Source: Nitrosopumilus sp.
GTDB lineage: Archaea > Thermoproteota > Nitrososphaeria > Nitrososphaerales > Nitrosopumilaceae
Assembly (NCBI RefSeq): GCF_025699125.1
Contig: NZ_JAILWC010000004.1
Location: 1-63,373 of the forward strand
Length of the DNA: 63,373 nucleotides
Reading direction: 5' to 3'
Position numbers and translations under genes: made by a program. Shown here piece by piece: positions 53,025 to 61,675 of the stretch. Within the stretch, counting starts at the first letter, position 1. The number at the start of each line of letters is the position of its first letter. Below the pieces are notes generated by a model. The model ran no database searches, was not told the origin of the DNA, and saw nothing but the letters and a program-made list of their open reading frames with translations.

Positions 53025-53765
53025 TAGAGAGTATTCTGATTCTGTAATATCTATAGATTTTTTGAGTTCATCGAGAGTGAATGGTTTTTGAATAAATGCA
53101 GATACTCCTGAACTAATTGTCTTGTTTACTCTAGATGTGTTTTTTTCATCTGCAGTAATGACTATAATTTGCAAATGTAGATTTTCCTTGAGTAATTTTG
53201 ATGCAACAACATCACCTTCAAGATCAGGCAATCCCATATCAAGAAGAACTATAGGAGATTTATTTTCAGAATAAAGTTTTTTGCATCCTTTGATTGCATC
53301 TTTTCCATTTTCAAAAATATGAATTTCATTGTAACCTAATTTTTCAACATAGTTTTGTAATTTCATTGAAATTGCTTTACTATCATCGATGATAACAATA
53401 GGTCTCGTAACATGAATTTTTGTTGGAATCATAACTTTTGCTTTTTGATATGCATCCTTTGCTTTGTCAAATTCCCCCTGTAACAAAAAACATTTTGAAG
53501 CACAAAGTAACGCGCCTCGCATATTTGGAGAATTTTCTAATTTTGAATATTTTACAAACAAATTTCCAGCTTCTTGGATTTCATTTTCAGATTCTTTCCC
53601 CTGCCTTTTTTTGCATTCAGCTGCTAACATAAACAATAAAGCGGATTTCAAATACTCGGATTTTTTTAAGGATTCTGCTTGATCAAGGAACAGGTTATGC
53701 GCTGTTATGAACTGTTTATTCTTTAGATGAGTAAGGGCAATTTCACAATTTATTTTAGTATTCAA
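53016..53765 (-). CDS. TPR-like domain fused to response-regulator receiver
   Basis: 249 residues. Residues 1 to about 120 are helical repeats of TPR type (GALLCASKCFLLQGEFDKAKDAYQKA). From about 126 a receiver domain: acidic pair in VIIDDSK, phosphoryl Asp in VLLDMGLPDLEG, switch Thr in VITADE and Lys in FIQKPF. All key residues are present. A C-terminal receiver after an N-terminal repeat domain is unusual; it may read phosphorylation into protein contacts. No histidine kinase is nearby. Confidence 0.88.
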   Translation of the reverse strand: MNTKINCEIALTHLKNKQFITAHNLFLDQAESLKKSEYLKSALLFMLAAECKKRQGKESENEIQEAGNLFVKYSKLENSPNMRGALLCASKCFLLQGEFDKAKDAYQKAKVMIPTKIHVTRPIVIIDDSKAISMKLQNYVEKLGYNEIHIFENGKDAIKGCKKLYSENKSPIVLLDMGLPDLEGDVVASKLLKENLHLQIIVITADEKNTSRVNKTISSGVSAFIQKPFTLDELKKSIDITESEYSLLQ

Positions 53766-53816
53766 TATCCATATCCAATTTTTTTATTTTATAAGATTTT
53801 GTAGTATTCTTTCAAA

Positions 53817-54893
53817 CTAGGGGTTAATTACAGCACGACCAACAATTTTCCTTGCCTTTAGATCCTCTAAAGCAGTATTCGCTTCATCAAGTTTGTATCT
53901 TTTTGAAATCATGGGATTGATTATTCCCTTTCTTGCAAGATCAAGCAGTTCTACCATATCAGTGTAATTTCCAGTATAAGCTCCCTGAATAACAATAGAT
54001 TTGAGAGGGATTGTGACAAGAGATACCTCAAGGGAACCACCAAACAAGCCAACTAAAACTATATTTCCTCTTTTTCTAATAACACCTAATGCGGTTCTAA
54101 CAGTTTGTGGAGCATTAACAAAATCAATAACACTGTCAGCTCCCTTTCCATTACAAATTGAAATTATTTTATCAACTGGACTTCCGGTTCCGCTAGAAAG
54201 AGAACCTGATACGTTAGTATTAACAACAAAGTCAGCTCCCATCTTTTTTGCAGTATCAAATTTTTTATCATCATTATCAATGCAGATAATTTTTGCTTTT
54301 GTTATGGCTTTTGCAATTTGTATTGCCATTAACCCTAGACCACCAGCACCGATAATTAGTAGAAATTCAGGGGAATTTTCATTTGCTTTTTTAACAGCAT
54401 TGTATGCAGTAAGTCCAGAACATGCAAGTGAAGTTGCAGAATCAGGATCAACGCCATCAAGCTTAGCTAAATATTTAAAATTTGGAATCAAAGCATAATC
54501 AGAATAACCACCATCTTGAAAAACACCCATTGATCGTGGAGCATCACATAGGTTTTCATTTCCAACTTTACATGCAGGGCATTCCCCACATCCAATCCAT
54601 GGAAAAACTAGAACGTCATCTCCTTTGGAAATCCCAGACACATCGTCTCCTAGATCTTCAACAGTTCCAACAATTTCATGCCCAGGAGTTACAGGATATT
54701 TTACACCTCTATCTGTAACTTTCATAAATTGTCCATCACCTAGATCATACCCACCTTCCCACAAGTGCAAATCACTGTGACATACACCTACAGATTTTAC
54801 CTTTAGAAGAACTTGACTTCCGTGAGGCTTTGGAGTATCAGATTCAGATACTGCAAGAGGCTCGTTTGGGCCTGTAATTCTAGCTGATTTCAC
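53817..54893 (-). CDS. Zinc-dependent alcohol dehydrogenase
   Basis: 358 residues, medium-chain family. Catalytic zinc ligands: Cys in VGVCHSDLHLWEG and His in TPGHEIVG. The structural zinc site CGECPACKVGNENLC is intact. The NAD(P) loop is IIGAGGLGLMAIQ. It oxidises or reduces an alcohol/aldehyde of unknown identity. No neighbours suggest a pathway. Confidence 0.93.
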   Translation of the reverse strand: MKSARITGPNEPLAVSESDTPKPHGSQVLLKVKSVGVCHSDLHLWEGGYDLGDGQFMKVTDRGVKYPVTPGHEIVGTVEDLGDDVSGISKGDDVLVFPWIGCGECPACKVGNENLCDAPRSMGVFQDGGYSDYALIPNFKYLAKLDGVDPDSATSLACSGLTAYNAVKKANENSPEFLLIIGAGGLGLMAIQIAKAITKAKIICIDNDDKKFDTAKKMGADFVVNTNVSGSLSSGTGSPVDKIISICNGKGADSVIDFVNAPQTVRTALGVIRKRGNIVLVGLFGGSLEVSLVTIPLKSIVIQGAYTGNYTDMVELLDLARKGIINPMISKRYKLDEANTALEDLKARKIVGRAVINP

Positions 54894-54988
54894 AAAGGGG
54901 TTTTTTTTCTGAACAATATAAGAGTTGACTGGAAGTGAGAAAAAAATAGAGCCCTAAGATATTATTGAATAAGTAAGAAAACTACTAC

Positions 54989-55666
54989 GTGAGCGAAGCG
55001 CAAACTCCAAACAGCATTTCTCAAGAACCTGTAAACATCTTATTTAGTCCATCATCTGTTGCAAAAAAAGATGTATGGGAAATTGATCTTATTCAAATTT
55101 TAAATTTATTAATAAAAATTCTTGAAAAAACAGGCAAAAAGGATCTAAAAGTAGCAGGAATGGCAGCATTATCATCATCGTTGATTTACAGAATGAAAGT
55201 TGAAAGTATTTTTGCGTTACAAAAAGCAGCAATGGAGAAAAAACCAATGTACCAAAGAACAGATGTGGATATAGAGTTAATCGATATCCCATATAGACAT
55301 GAATCGACTTATCCAGTTTCATTAGATGACTTGTTAGGATTACTACAAAATTTGATAGGAACAATTGCAAATCCTCAATCAAGAAGAAACAGACAATTAG
55401 ATATTGAGCCAATCGTAGCTCCTGATTTTCAAGAATATTTCATTTCACTTGAAAGCATAATAGGAAAATACGAAGACTTGGTTATGAAAAAAATTTCATT
55501 GACAGGATTTGGATTACTGCAAGACATCATTTCAGAGTTAGATCAAGTCGATTCAATCAGATGCTTCTTTGCAATATTGTTTCTGGCAAGAGACCAAAAA
55601 GTAGATCTTGAGCAAATTGGCGATGATATAAAAATCATCATAATAAAAGAAGAATTAACAAACTAA
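54989..55666 (+). CDS. scpA: Segregation and condensation protein ScpA
   Basis: 225 residues from GTG 54989. Kleisin subunit that bridges SMC heads. The N-terminal part EIDLIQILNLLIKILEKTGK corresponds to the SMC-neck binding domain; the C-terminal winged helix carries SIRCFFAILFLARDQKVDLE. It is followed by scpB, 48 bases downstream. SMC itself is not in this window. Confidence 0.85.
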   Translation: MSEAQTPNSISQEPVNILFSPSSVAKKDVWEIDLIQILNLLIKILEKTGKKDLKVAGMAALSSSLIYRMKVESIFALQKAAMEKKPMYQRTDVDIELIDIPYRHESTYPVSLDDLLGLLQNLIGTIANPQSRRNRQLDIEPIVAPDFQEYFISLESIIGKYEDLVMKKISLTGFGLLQDIISELDQVDSIRCFFAILFLARDQKVDLEQIGDDIKIIIIKEELTN

Positions 55667-55714
55667 TCAAAAATGGAGAAAAGAGTTCTTTAACTATATT
55701 TTAGAGGAGATAAT

Positions 55715-56293
55715 GTGGGATTGACCAAAATTGAAGATATGAATGAGGCAACTGCAAGAATAGAGGCTGCATTATATTCATCAGGAAGACCACTAAGAGT
55801 AGAAGATATAATCAAAGCATCAGGCACGGAATCTAGGACAAAAACACTAGAATTGCTCGATACTATTATGAAAAAAACAAAGAACACATTCAAAGCACTT
55901 GAAGTAGTAATTCTTCCAGACGGATCATATGTAATGCAACTAAAACCAGAGTATAGTTCAACGGTTAAAAGATATGCATCAAAACCAGTACTTCCAAATG
56001 CAACACTGAAAACATTATCATATATTGCATATATGCAACCAATCTCATCAAAACAACTTGTTGAAACAAGAGGTTCGGGTGTTTATTCACATCTAAAGGA
56101 ACTACGACAGTTAGATTACATCAACCATCAAAATGTTGGGCGATTAAAAATTTACAGTACAACAGAGAAATTCCAAAAATATTTTGGCATTCAAGGAGAT
56201 GTAGAAGATCTTAAACAAAGACTGTTTTCCAAAGTTAGAAAAACGGCAAGTATGAGTCATACAAATCCCACACCCCAAATAGTACAAAACTAA
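55715..56293 (+). CDS. scpB: Segregation and condensation protein ScpB
   Basis: 192 residues from GTG 55715. Two winged-helix domains: first ATARIEAALYSSGRPLRVED, second ATLKTLSYIAYMQPISSKQL. KITE-type partner of ScpA in chromosome condensation. The run continues with ribosomal and RNA genes, a placement typical of archaea where scpAB sits among information genes. Confidence 0.88.
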   Translation: MGLTKIEDMNEATARIEAALYSSGRPLRVEDIIKASGTESRTKTLELLDTIMKKTKNTFKALEVVILPDGSYVMQLKPEYSSTVKRYASKPVLPNATLKTLSYIAYMQPISSKQLVETRGSGVYSHLKELRQLDYINHQNVGRLKIYSTTEKFQKYFGIQGDVEDLKQRLFSKVRKTASMSHTNPTPQIVQN

Positions 56294-56362
56294 TTTAAGA
56301 AAAAGTGATCACGGCTAGTTTTTTGCGTTTTGTATAAATTAGAGTAATTTAGTCAAGTTTTT

Positions 56363-56746
56363 GTGAGAAAATCCGTAGAGAATTTAGCAACAAGTAAAAT
56401 TACTGGAGGAAGAAGACATCCATTAAGAATTAGAAGAAAATATGAAATTGACAGATATCCAAATGAACCTATCAATGCAGCTCAAATATCTATTACAAGA
56501 AGAGTTCGTGGAAATAATAGAAAAACAGCATTGAAATCAGTTGATTTTGTCAATCTAGCAACAGGGGATGCTAAAGTAAAGAAAACAAAAATTATCAAAG
56601 TATTAGATAATACTACAAACAATGATTACAAAAGACGAGGCATCATTACAAAAGGTGCAATACTTGAAACACAAGAAGGAAAATGTAAAGTTGTTTCAAA
56701 ACCAGGGCAAACAGGAATAGTTAACGCAATTTTACTAAAGGAATAA
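56363..56746 (+). CDS. rps8e: Ribosomal protein S8e
   Basis: 127 residues from GTG 56363. Archaeal-eukaryotic small-subunit protein. TGGRRHPLRIRRKYEIDRYP and the C-terminal RRGIITKGAILETQEGKCKV are diagnostic. A single base separates it from srp19. Confidence 0.95.
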   Translation: MRKSVENLATSKITGGRRHPLRIRRKYEIDRYPNEPINAAQISITRRVRGNNRKTALKSVDFVNLATGDAKVKKTKIIKVLDNTTNNDYKRRGIITKGAILETQEGKCKVVSKPGQTGIVNAILLKE

Positions 56747-56747
56747 A

Positions 56748-57047
56748 ATGAAAGATTACGAACACATCGTAATCTGGTTGGATTATTTCAACAAGAATTT
56801 AAAAAAATCAAAAGGCAGACGGGTGGGATTGGAAAAATGTGTTTTTGATCCTTCACTAAAAGAATTGATGGATGCAACAAAAGATGCAGGATTTGAAATT
56901 ACAGAGTCTAACGACAAAGTGAGATTTCCTAAACGGCCATTTGTCAGATCAGGGTATGTTATTTTACCAAAAGAATCTTCTAAGACAAAAATTTTAAACA
57001 AAATTTCAGAAAAACTAGTGTCAAAAAGAAGCAAACAAACAAGATAA
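56748..57047 (+). CDS. srp19: Signal recognition particle 19 kDa protein
   Basis: 99 residues. Binds SRP RNA tetraloops and prepares it for SRP54. DYEHIVIWLDYFNKNLKKSK and GRRVGLEKCVFDP are typical, as is the RPFVRSGYVIL strand. Starts one base after rps8e, so is co-translated. Confidence 0.93.
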   Translation: MKDYEHIVIWLDYFNKNLKKSKGRRVGLEKCVFDPSLKELMDATKDAGFEITESNDKVRFPKRPFVRSGYVILPKESSKTKILNKISEKLVSKRSKQTR

Positions 57048-57121
57048 AATCAAATCTAGCTCTTAGCTAAAGTAAAGTTGACAGAAGTCTATGATAAGAA
57101 TATGATAATTACTATTCTTAA

Positions 57122-57388
57122 TTGCAGGAGGTAGGCGAAATAATGCACCTAGCCGGTAGTGGCAGGGTAATCATTCAACTATCTAAAGAATTAGTTGAAG
57201 GACAAATACTCTGTGACGAGAAAGGAACTAGAGTTGCAAAAGTAAACGAAATGATTGGTCCAGTAAGTAGGCCATATGCATCAGCTACGCCATTAACGAA
57301 TAGTATAAAAAAATACATTGGTAAAAGCGTTTACGCAACAGAGCAATCTCCTGTCAATAAACCAAAAAAATTTAGGAGAAGAAAATAA
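57122..57388 (+). CDS. gar1: H/ACA ribonucleoprotein protein Gar1
   Basis: 88 residues from TTG 57122. Subunit of the H/ACA pseudouridylation complex. The TTG start gives MQEVGEIMHLAGSG, aligning with archaeal Gar1 N-termini; ATG 57143 would remove the first strand. The core NEMIGPVSRPYASATPL is the conserved Gar1 loop; the end KPKKFRRRK is basic. The tfb ATG overlaps its last base. Confidence 0.9.
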   Translation: MQEVGEIMHLAGSGRVIIQLSKELVEGQILCDEKGTRVAKVNEMIGPVSRPYASATPLTNSIKKYIGKSVYATEQSPVNKPKKFRRRK

Positions 57389-58344
57389 TGAACATACTAG
57401 AAAAACAAAACTGTCCTGAATGTAAATCTACATTAGTAGACGACATGCAGAATGGTGAAATCATCTGTTCTGGTTGCGGCGTAGTAGTCGATGATCAGAT
57501 ATCAGATTATGGTCCAGAAACTATTAGCTCAAATTTCGAAGACAAAATGAAATTAGCAAGAGCTACGGGACAAACAACTTATTCCCAACATGATTTGGGA
57601 ATAACTACTGAGATTTCAATCAGTGCAAAAGACTTTAGCGGAAAAACAATCAACCGTGAAGTTGCAAATCAAATGCACAATCTCAGAAAGTGGCAACAAA
57701 GAGTTAGAGTTTCCTCACCAAAAGAGAGAAGACTTGCAAATGTATTAACAAAAATGGGAGAAACATGCGACAGTCTTAATCTTTCAAAAAATGTGTTGGA
57801 AACTGCTTCTATGATATACAGAAACTTGGACGGACATGTTGATGTGAAGGGAAAATCAGTAGTTAGCATAACGGCAGCTACAATTTACATGGCATGCAAA
57901 CAATGTGATGTAGTAAGATCACTAGAAGAAATTTGTCGCGGAGTTTGTCCACCAAAAGATGTAAAATCTAAAACAAAACTTGCAGCAAGATACTATAGAA
58001 CCATGGTAATGGAAATGGGGCATTTAACAGCCCCAGTTGTAACCATGGACAAATACATCTCAAAGATAGCAAACATGACACAAACGGAGGTTAGAGTTGA
58101 AAGGCTAGCCTTGGAAATTGCAGAAAAAACAAAAGATAGCAGCATTGCAGATGGAAAAGCTCCAAATGGAATTGCGGCAGCATATCTATATGTTGCATCG
58201 GTATTACTTGGACAAAATGTTCTACAAAGAGACGTTTCAAGTATTGCAGGAGTAACAGAAGTCACTATCAGAAATAGATGTAAAGAAATTCTAACATGCT
58301 ACAAACTCAAAATTACTTTAAGACCATCTCTGGCCAAATATTAA
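57388..58344 (+). CDS. tfb: Transcription initiation factor B (TFB)
   Basis: 318 residues. Bridges TBP, the BRE element and RNA polymerase. N-terminal zinc ribbon CPECKSTLVDD and ICSGCGVVVDD. B-reader/linker follows, then two cyclin repeats (MYRNLDGHVDVKGKSV and AIAEKTK-type second repeat with GIAAAYLYVASVLLGQ). The C-terminal helix-turn-helix is TEVTIRNRCKEI. One of several TFBs usual in Thaumarchaeota. Last gene of the scpA-to-tfb run. Confidence 0.95.
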   Translation: MNILEKQNCPECKSTLVDDMQNGEIICSGCGVVVDDQISDYGPETISSNFEDKMKLARATGQTTYSQHDLGITTEISISAKDFSGKTINREVANQMHNLRKWQQRVRVSSPKERRLANVLTKMGETCDSLNLSKNVLETASMIYRNLDGHVDVKGKSVVSITAATIYMACKQCDVVRSLEEICRGVCPPKDVKSKTKLAARYYRTMVMEMGHLTAPVVTMDKYISKIANMTQTEVRVERLALEIAEKTKDSSIADGKAPNGIAAAYLYVASVLLGQNVLQRDVSSIAGVTEVTIRNRCKEILTCYKLKITLRPSLAKY

Positions 58345-58345
58345 A

Positions 58346-58355
58346 CCCCCCCCCC
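58346..58355 (+). repeat. C10 homopolymer after tfb
   Basis: Ten consecutive C residues begin one base after the TAA, followed by a pyrimidine-rich stretch (TCTTTTCATTTTATT). A long C run is rare in this AT-rich sequence. It may be a length-variable site. The T-rich part probably ends tfb transcription. Confidence 0.7.
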
Positions 58356-58375
58356 TCTTTTCATTTTATTAAAAA

Positions 58376-58388
58376 ATCCTATTAGGAT
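58376..58388 (+). promoter_or_regulatory. Palindrome ATCCTA-T-TAGGAT upstream of sufC
   Basis: A perfect 6-1-6 inverted repeat about 20 bases ahead of the TATA-like TATTATATA (58406-58414). The position suits an operator for a dimeric regulator of sufC. No matching site was looked for elsewhere with tools. Confidence 0.35.
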
Positions 58389-58436
58389 CAGCTAAATTTC
58401 GTCGGTATTATATAGAGAATCAGAGGAATGTGCGTC

Positions 58437-59207
58437 ATGGCAGTATTAGAAATCAAAGATCTTCATGTTTCACGAGAAGGAAAAGAAATTCTCAAAGGTG
58501 TGAATCTAAAGACAGGACCAGGAGAAGTACATGCCATTATGGGGCCAAATGGTTCTGGTAAAAGTACGCTAGCTTACACATTACTTGCACATCCAAAATA
58601 TGAAGTGACTAAAGGAGACATTTTGTTAGATGGTGAGAGCATTTTAGAATTATCAGCAGATGAAAGAGCAAAGAAAGGATTATTCTTAGGATTCCAGTAT
58701 CCAACCGAAGTTTCGGGTGTAGGATTTTCTCATTTTCTAAGAACAGCATACAATTCTTTGAGCAAAGCACTCGAAGGTGACGACAGAGAAGTATTCATCA
58801 CAGTTAGAGAATTTCAAAAATATCTAAAAGAGAACCTAGAAAAAGTTGGATTAAAAGAAGAATTTCTATCAAGATATCTCAATGAAGGATTCTCTGGCGG
58901 AGAGAAAAAACGTGCAGAGGTTTTACAAATGGCAGTACTAAAGCCAAAAATTTCAATTTTAGATGAACCAGATTCAGGATTAGATATTGATGCAGTTCAA
59001 GCAGTAGCACAAGCAATAAGCAAAGTTTCAGGAAAAGATGCAACAGTAATTGTAATTACTCACTACGCCAGAATATTGAAATTCTTAGATAAACTAGATT
59101 TTGTTCATGTTTTTGCCAGAGGTCAAGTTCTAAAAACAGGTGATGCATCCCTTGCAGACAAACTAGAAGCAGAGGGATATGATTGGGTATTAGAACAACC
59201 TGCATAA
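58437..59207 (+). CDS. sufC: Fe-S cluster assembly ATPase SufC
   Basis: 256 residues from ATG 58437 (ATG 58428 is possible; the promoter would place the mRNA start close to 58437). ABC ATPase energising SufBCD. Walker A GPNGSGKST, signature GFSGGEKKRAEV, Walker B SILDEPDSGLD and the switch His in VITHYAR. sufB and sufD do not follow here, which is unusual for suf loci. Confidence 0.93.
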   Translation: MAVLEIKDLHVSREGKEILKGVNLKTGPGEVHAIMGPNGSGKSTLAYTLLAHPKYEVTKGDILLDGESILELSADERAKKGLFLGFQYPTEVSGVGFSHFLRTAYNSLSKALEGDDREVFITVREFQKYLKENLEKVGLKEEFLSRYLNEGFSGGEKKRAEVLQMAVLKPKISILDEPDSGLDIDAVQAVAQAISKVSGKDATVIVITHYARILKFLDKLDFVHVFARGQVLKTGDASLADKLEAEGYDWVLEQPA

Positions 59208-59241
59208 TCAAATTTAACCTATAAATTTTATCAAAGACATA

Positions 59242-59454
59242 TTGATTTACAAAGTACATGTTACATTTTCTAAAGAATTTTTAGAAATAAATGAAAATCA
59301 AATCAAAATAGGGATAAAATCAAAACCATTCAAGGGTGAAGCAAACAAAGAGATAATCAAAAAAATTGCAAAACATTTTGGCATATCCACAAGTCTAGTT
59401 CAAATCAAATCAGGCCACAAATCACAAGAGAAAATTATCGAGATTCTACAATAG
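59242..59454 (+). CDS. DUF167/YggU-family small protein
   Basis: 70 residues from TTG 59242. IGIKSKPFKGEANKEIIKKI and LVQIKSGHKSQEKIIEIL match the small conserved DUF167 family of bacteria, archaea and eukaryotes. Structure known in the family, function not. Follows sufC closely (34 bases). Confidence 0.88.
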   Translation: MIYKVHVTFSKEFLEINENQIKIGIKSKPFKGEANKEIIKKIAKHFGISTSLVQIKSGHKSQEKIIEILQ

Positions 59455-59499
59455 ATAATCTAGTTTTTGTTTAAATAGGGTTTCAAAATTGTAAAAAAC

Positions 59500-60174
59500 A
59501 TGTCAGAAGAACATAATCAATATTATTTTAATTTCTCATTTTTCAAAGTTGATCCTAAATGGAGATGGATGGCCGATTTGGCAAAAGAAGAATCTGCAAA
59601 AGAAGTTGAAAATGTAATTAATAATTCAGGCATAATGTTTAGATCATATTCTAATTTAGGATTAAGAGATGATGCAGACTTTTTGTTTTGGTTTGCAGCA
59701 AAATCAGTTGAAGAAATCCAGATGGTAATTGAAAAAATTTACAAGACTGTTTTTGGAAAATATATTCTTCCATCTAGAACATATTTGTCATGCACAAGAC
59801 CATCAATTTATGTACAAGAACAAAAAACACATGGATTTGTTACAGGAAATGAACCGAAAAAACATGTTATTGTTTATCCATTTACAAAGACCAGAGAATG
59901 GTATCTACTTCCAAAAGAGAAACGTCAGGAAATAATGAATGAACATATAGAAGTCAGCAAGAAATTCCCCCAAGTAATTCTCAACACAACATATTCGTTT
60001 GGAATACATGATGAAGATTTCATGTTAGCCTTTGAAGTAGACAACATTAGAGATTTTCAGGATCTCATTATGGAGTTAAGAGAGACTCAGGTGTCCACAT
60101 ATGTTAAAAATGACATCCCCATGATAGTATGTGTTAAAAAAGACATTGTGCCATTAATCTCAAGTTTGGGTTAA
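59500..60174 (+). CDS. Chlorite-dismutase-like haem protein (HemQ/Cld superfamily)
   Basis: 224 residues. Two ferredoxin-like halves of the Cld fold, with TREWYLLPKEKRQEIMNEHI giving the His that aligns with the haem ligand. Chlorite dismutases have a distal Arg; by my alignment that place is Leu (VILNTTYSFG), so it is not a chlorite dismutase. HemQ-type coproheme decarboxylase is one possibility, but haem synthesis here appears to go through siroheme, so a peroxidase-like or haem-handling role is also open. Confidence 0.8.
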   Translation: MSEEHNQYYFNFSFFKVDPKWRWMADLAKEESAKEVENVINNSGIMFRSYSNLGLRDDADFLFWFAAKSVEEIQMVIEKIYKTVFGKYILPSRTYLSCTRPSIYVQEQKTHGFVTGNEPKKHVIVYPFTKTREWYLLPKEKRQEIMNEHIEVSKKFPQVILNTTYSFGIHDEDFMLAFEVDNIRDFQDLIMELRETQVSTYVKNDIPMIVCVKKDIVPLISSLG

Positions 60175-60330
60175 CCATTTGAAGGAATTTTTCACAATAC
60201 AAGTAAATTTCCGTTTAAAAATCAAGATATCACCTCTGCAAATCTTGGATAAACATAAATGATGAAATTTCAAACGAGGAAATGGTTTTGAAATATATAA
60301 TATCAAACTCAAAACTAGAGTGGGTAAAAA

Positions 60331-61329
60331 TTGAATTACAATAAACTAGGAAAAACAGACATCAAAGTATCAGAGTTAGGATTTGGCGCATGGTCCATAG
60401 CACTAGATTGGTGGGGTAAAAAAATTGAAGAAGACGAAGCAAAAAGGATGCTCAAAAAGGCATATGATTTAGGGATTAACTTCTTTGAAACGGGAGACAT
60501 GTATGGTAAAGGAAAAAGTGAGAGACTAATTGGAGAAGTTTTCAAGGACATGAGAGATGAAATTGTAATTTCTACGAAATACGGATATGATTTTTCAGAG
60601 GTAGAACAGATCGGACATAGTGAGCTTCCTCAGAGATTTGATGAAGATTTTACTCGAAAAGCATTAAGAGATAGTTTAGAAAGATTACAAACAGATCATC
60701 TCGACATGTATGGTCTACATAATCCAAAATTAAAACACATTAGAGATGATTCAATTTTTAATGTATTAGATAGTTTCATAGAAAATGAAACGATAAAGAC
60801 ATACCAAGTTGCACTGGGTCCTGCAATTGGATGGACACAAGAAGGTCTAGAAGCAATGGAGAGGCCAAATGTAAGTGCAGTTCAAACAGTTTACAATATT
60901 TTAGAACAAACACCAGGAAATGAATTGATGAGAAAAGCAGAAGAAAAAAACGTAGGGATTCTCGTGAGAGTACCAGAAGCATCAGGAATTCTTACAGGTA
61001 AAGTAAATGCAGATACTAAAATCAATGAGAAAGACCACAGATCCGTAAGAAAAGGAGAATGGATTAAAGCATCGCTAGAAAAAGTGGAGATCTTACGACC
61101 CATTGCAGAAAGAAATGGACTAACAATTACAGAACTATCTATGAAGTTTATCATGTCAAAGAAAGGGTTTGCATCTGTCTTTCCAACAGTAGTTAGTGAA
61201 GAAGAGATAGTGAATTATGTAGAAATGACAAAAGGAGGCTACATTCCGGCATCAGACATGAAAGAGATCGAAGAGTTGTATAATTCGTGGCCATCTTATG
61301 AATTAAAGGCAACACCCCAAGCAAACTAA
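60331..61329 (+). CDS. Aldo/keto reductase
   Basis: 332 residues from TTG 60331. TIM-barrel reductase using NADPH. The tetrad is visible: Asp and Tyr in GDMYGKGKSERLIGE, Lys in ISTKYGYDF and His in YGLHNPK. The C-terminal region contains the cofactor site (FPTVVSEEEI). Substrate unknown. The 156-bp upstream gap shows AT-rich promoter sequence only. Confidence 0.92.
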   Translation: MNYNKLGKTDIKVSELGFGAWSIALDWWGKKIEEDEAKRMLKKAYDLGINFFETGDMYGKGKSERLIGEVFKDMRDEIVISTKYGYDFSEVEQIGHSELPQRFDEDFTRKALRDSLERLQTDHLDMYGLHNPKLKHIRDDSIFNVLDSFIENETIKTYQVALGPAIGWTQEGLEAMERPNVSAVQTVYNILEQTPGNELMRKAEEKNVGILVRVPEASGILTGKVNADTKINEKDHRSVRKGEWIKASLEKVEILRPIAERNGLTITELSMKFIMSKKGFASVFPTVVSEEEIVNYVEMTKGGYIPASDMKEIEELYNSWPSYELKATPQAN

Positions 61330-61336
61330 TTAACAT

Positions 61337-61675
61337 ATGGACATTCCAATCGATTCAAAAAAAACTTTAGAAACAATAGAAAAGATGAGACTTGGCAAAA
61401 TTGGGCAATATAAAAAATGGAAACCAATAATTAAAAAAATCAAAAATGAGGAGCCCTTAAATCCCGGAGAATTAGAATACTATTCAAATTTAACTAGAAT
61501 CTATAAGGATTCCAGCATTTCTAGCAGAAGTAGAATTTATCATACAAAACTCTCAGAACTAGATGAAACTCCTCCCTGTAATTCATGCGGTGAAAATTCA
61601 GAATATTATTGCAACATGAATGATCAGTATTTTTGCACTATTCACATAGTTGGACACGATGAAAATGAGATTTAG
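61337..61675 (+). CDS. Hypothetical protein with B-box-like zinc motif
   Basis: 112 residues. Basic N-terminal half (KKWKPIIKKIKNEEP), then C81, C84, C92, C100, H103 and H107 (CNSCGENSEYYC, FCTIHIVGH). The order C-x2-C-x7-C-x7-C-x2-H-x3-H is close to a B-box zinc finger. Overlaps the convergent AhbA-AhbB gene by four bases. Function unknown. Confidence 0.68.
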   Translation: MDIPIDSKKTLETIEKMRLGKIGQYKKWKPIIKKIKNEEPLNPGELEYYSNLTRIYKDSSISSRSRIYHTKLSELDETPPCNSCGENSEYYCNMNDQYFCTIHIVGHDENEI

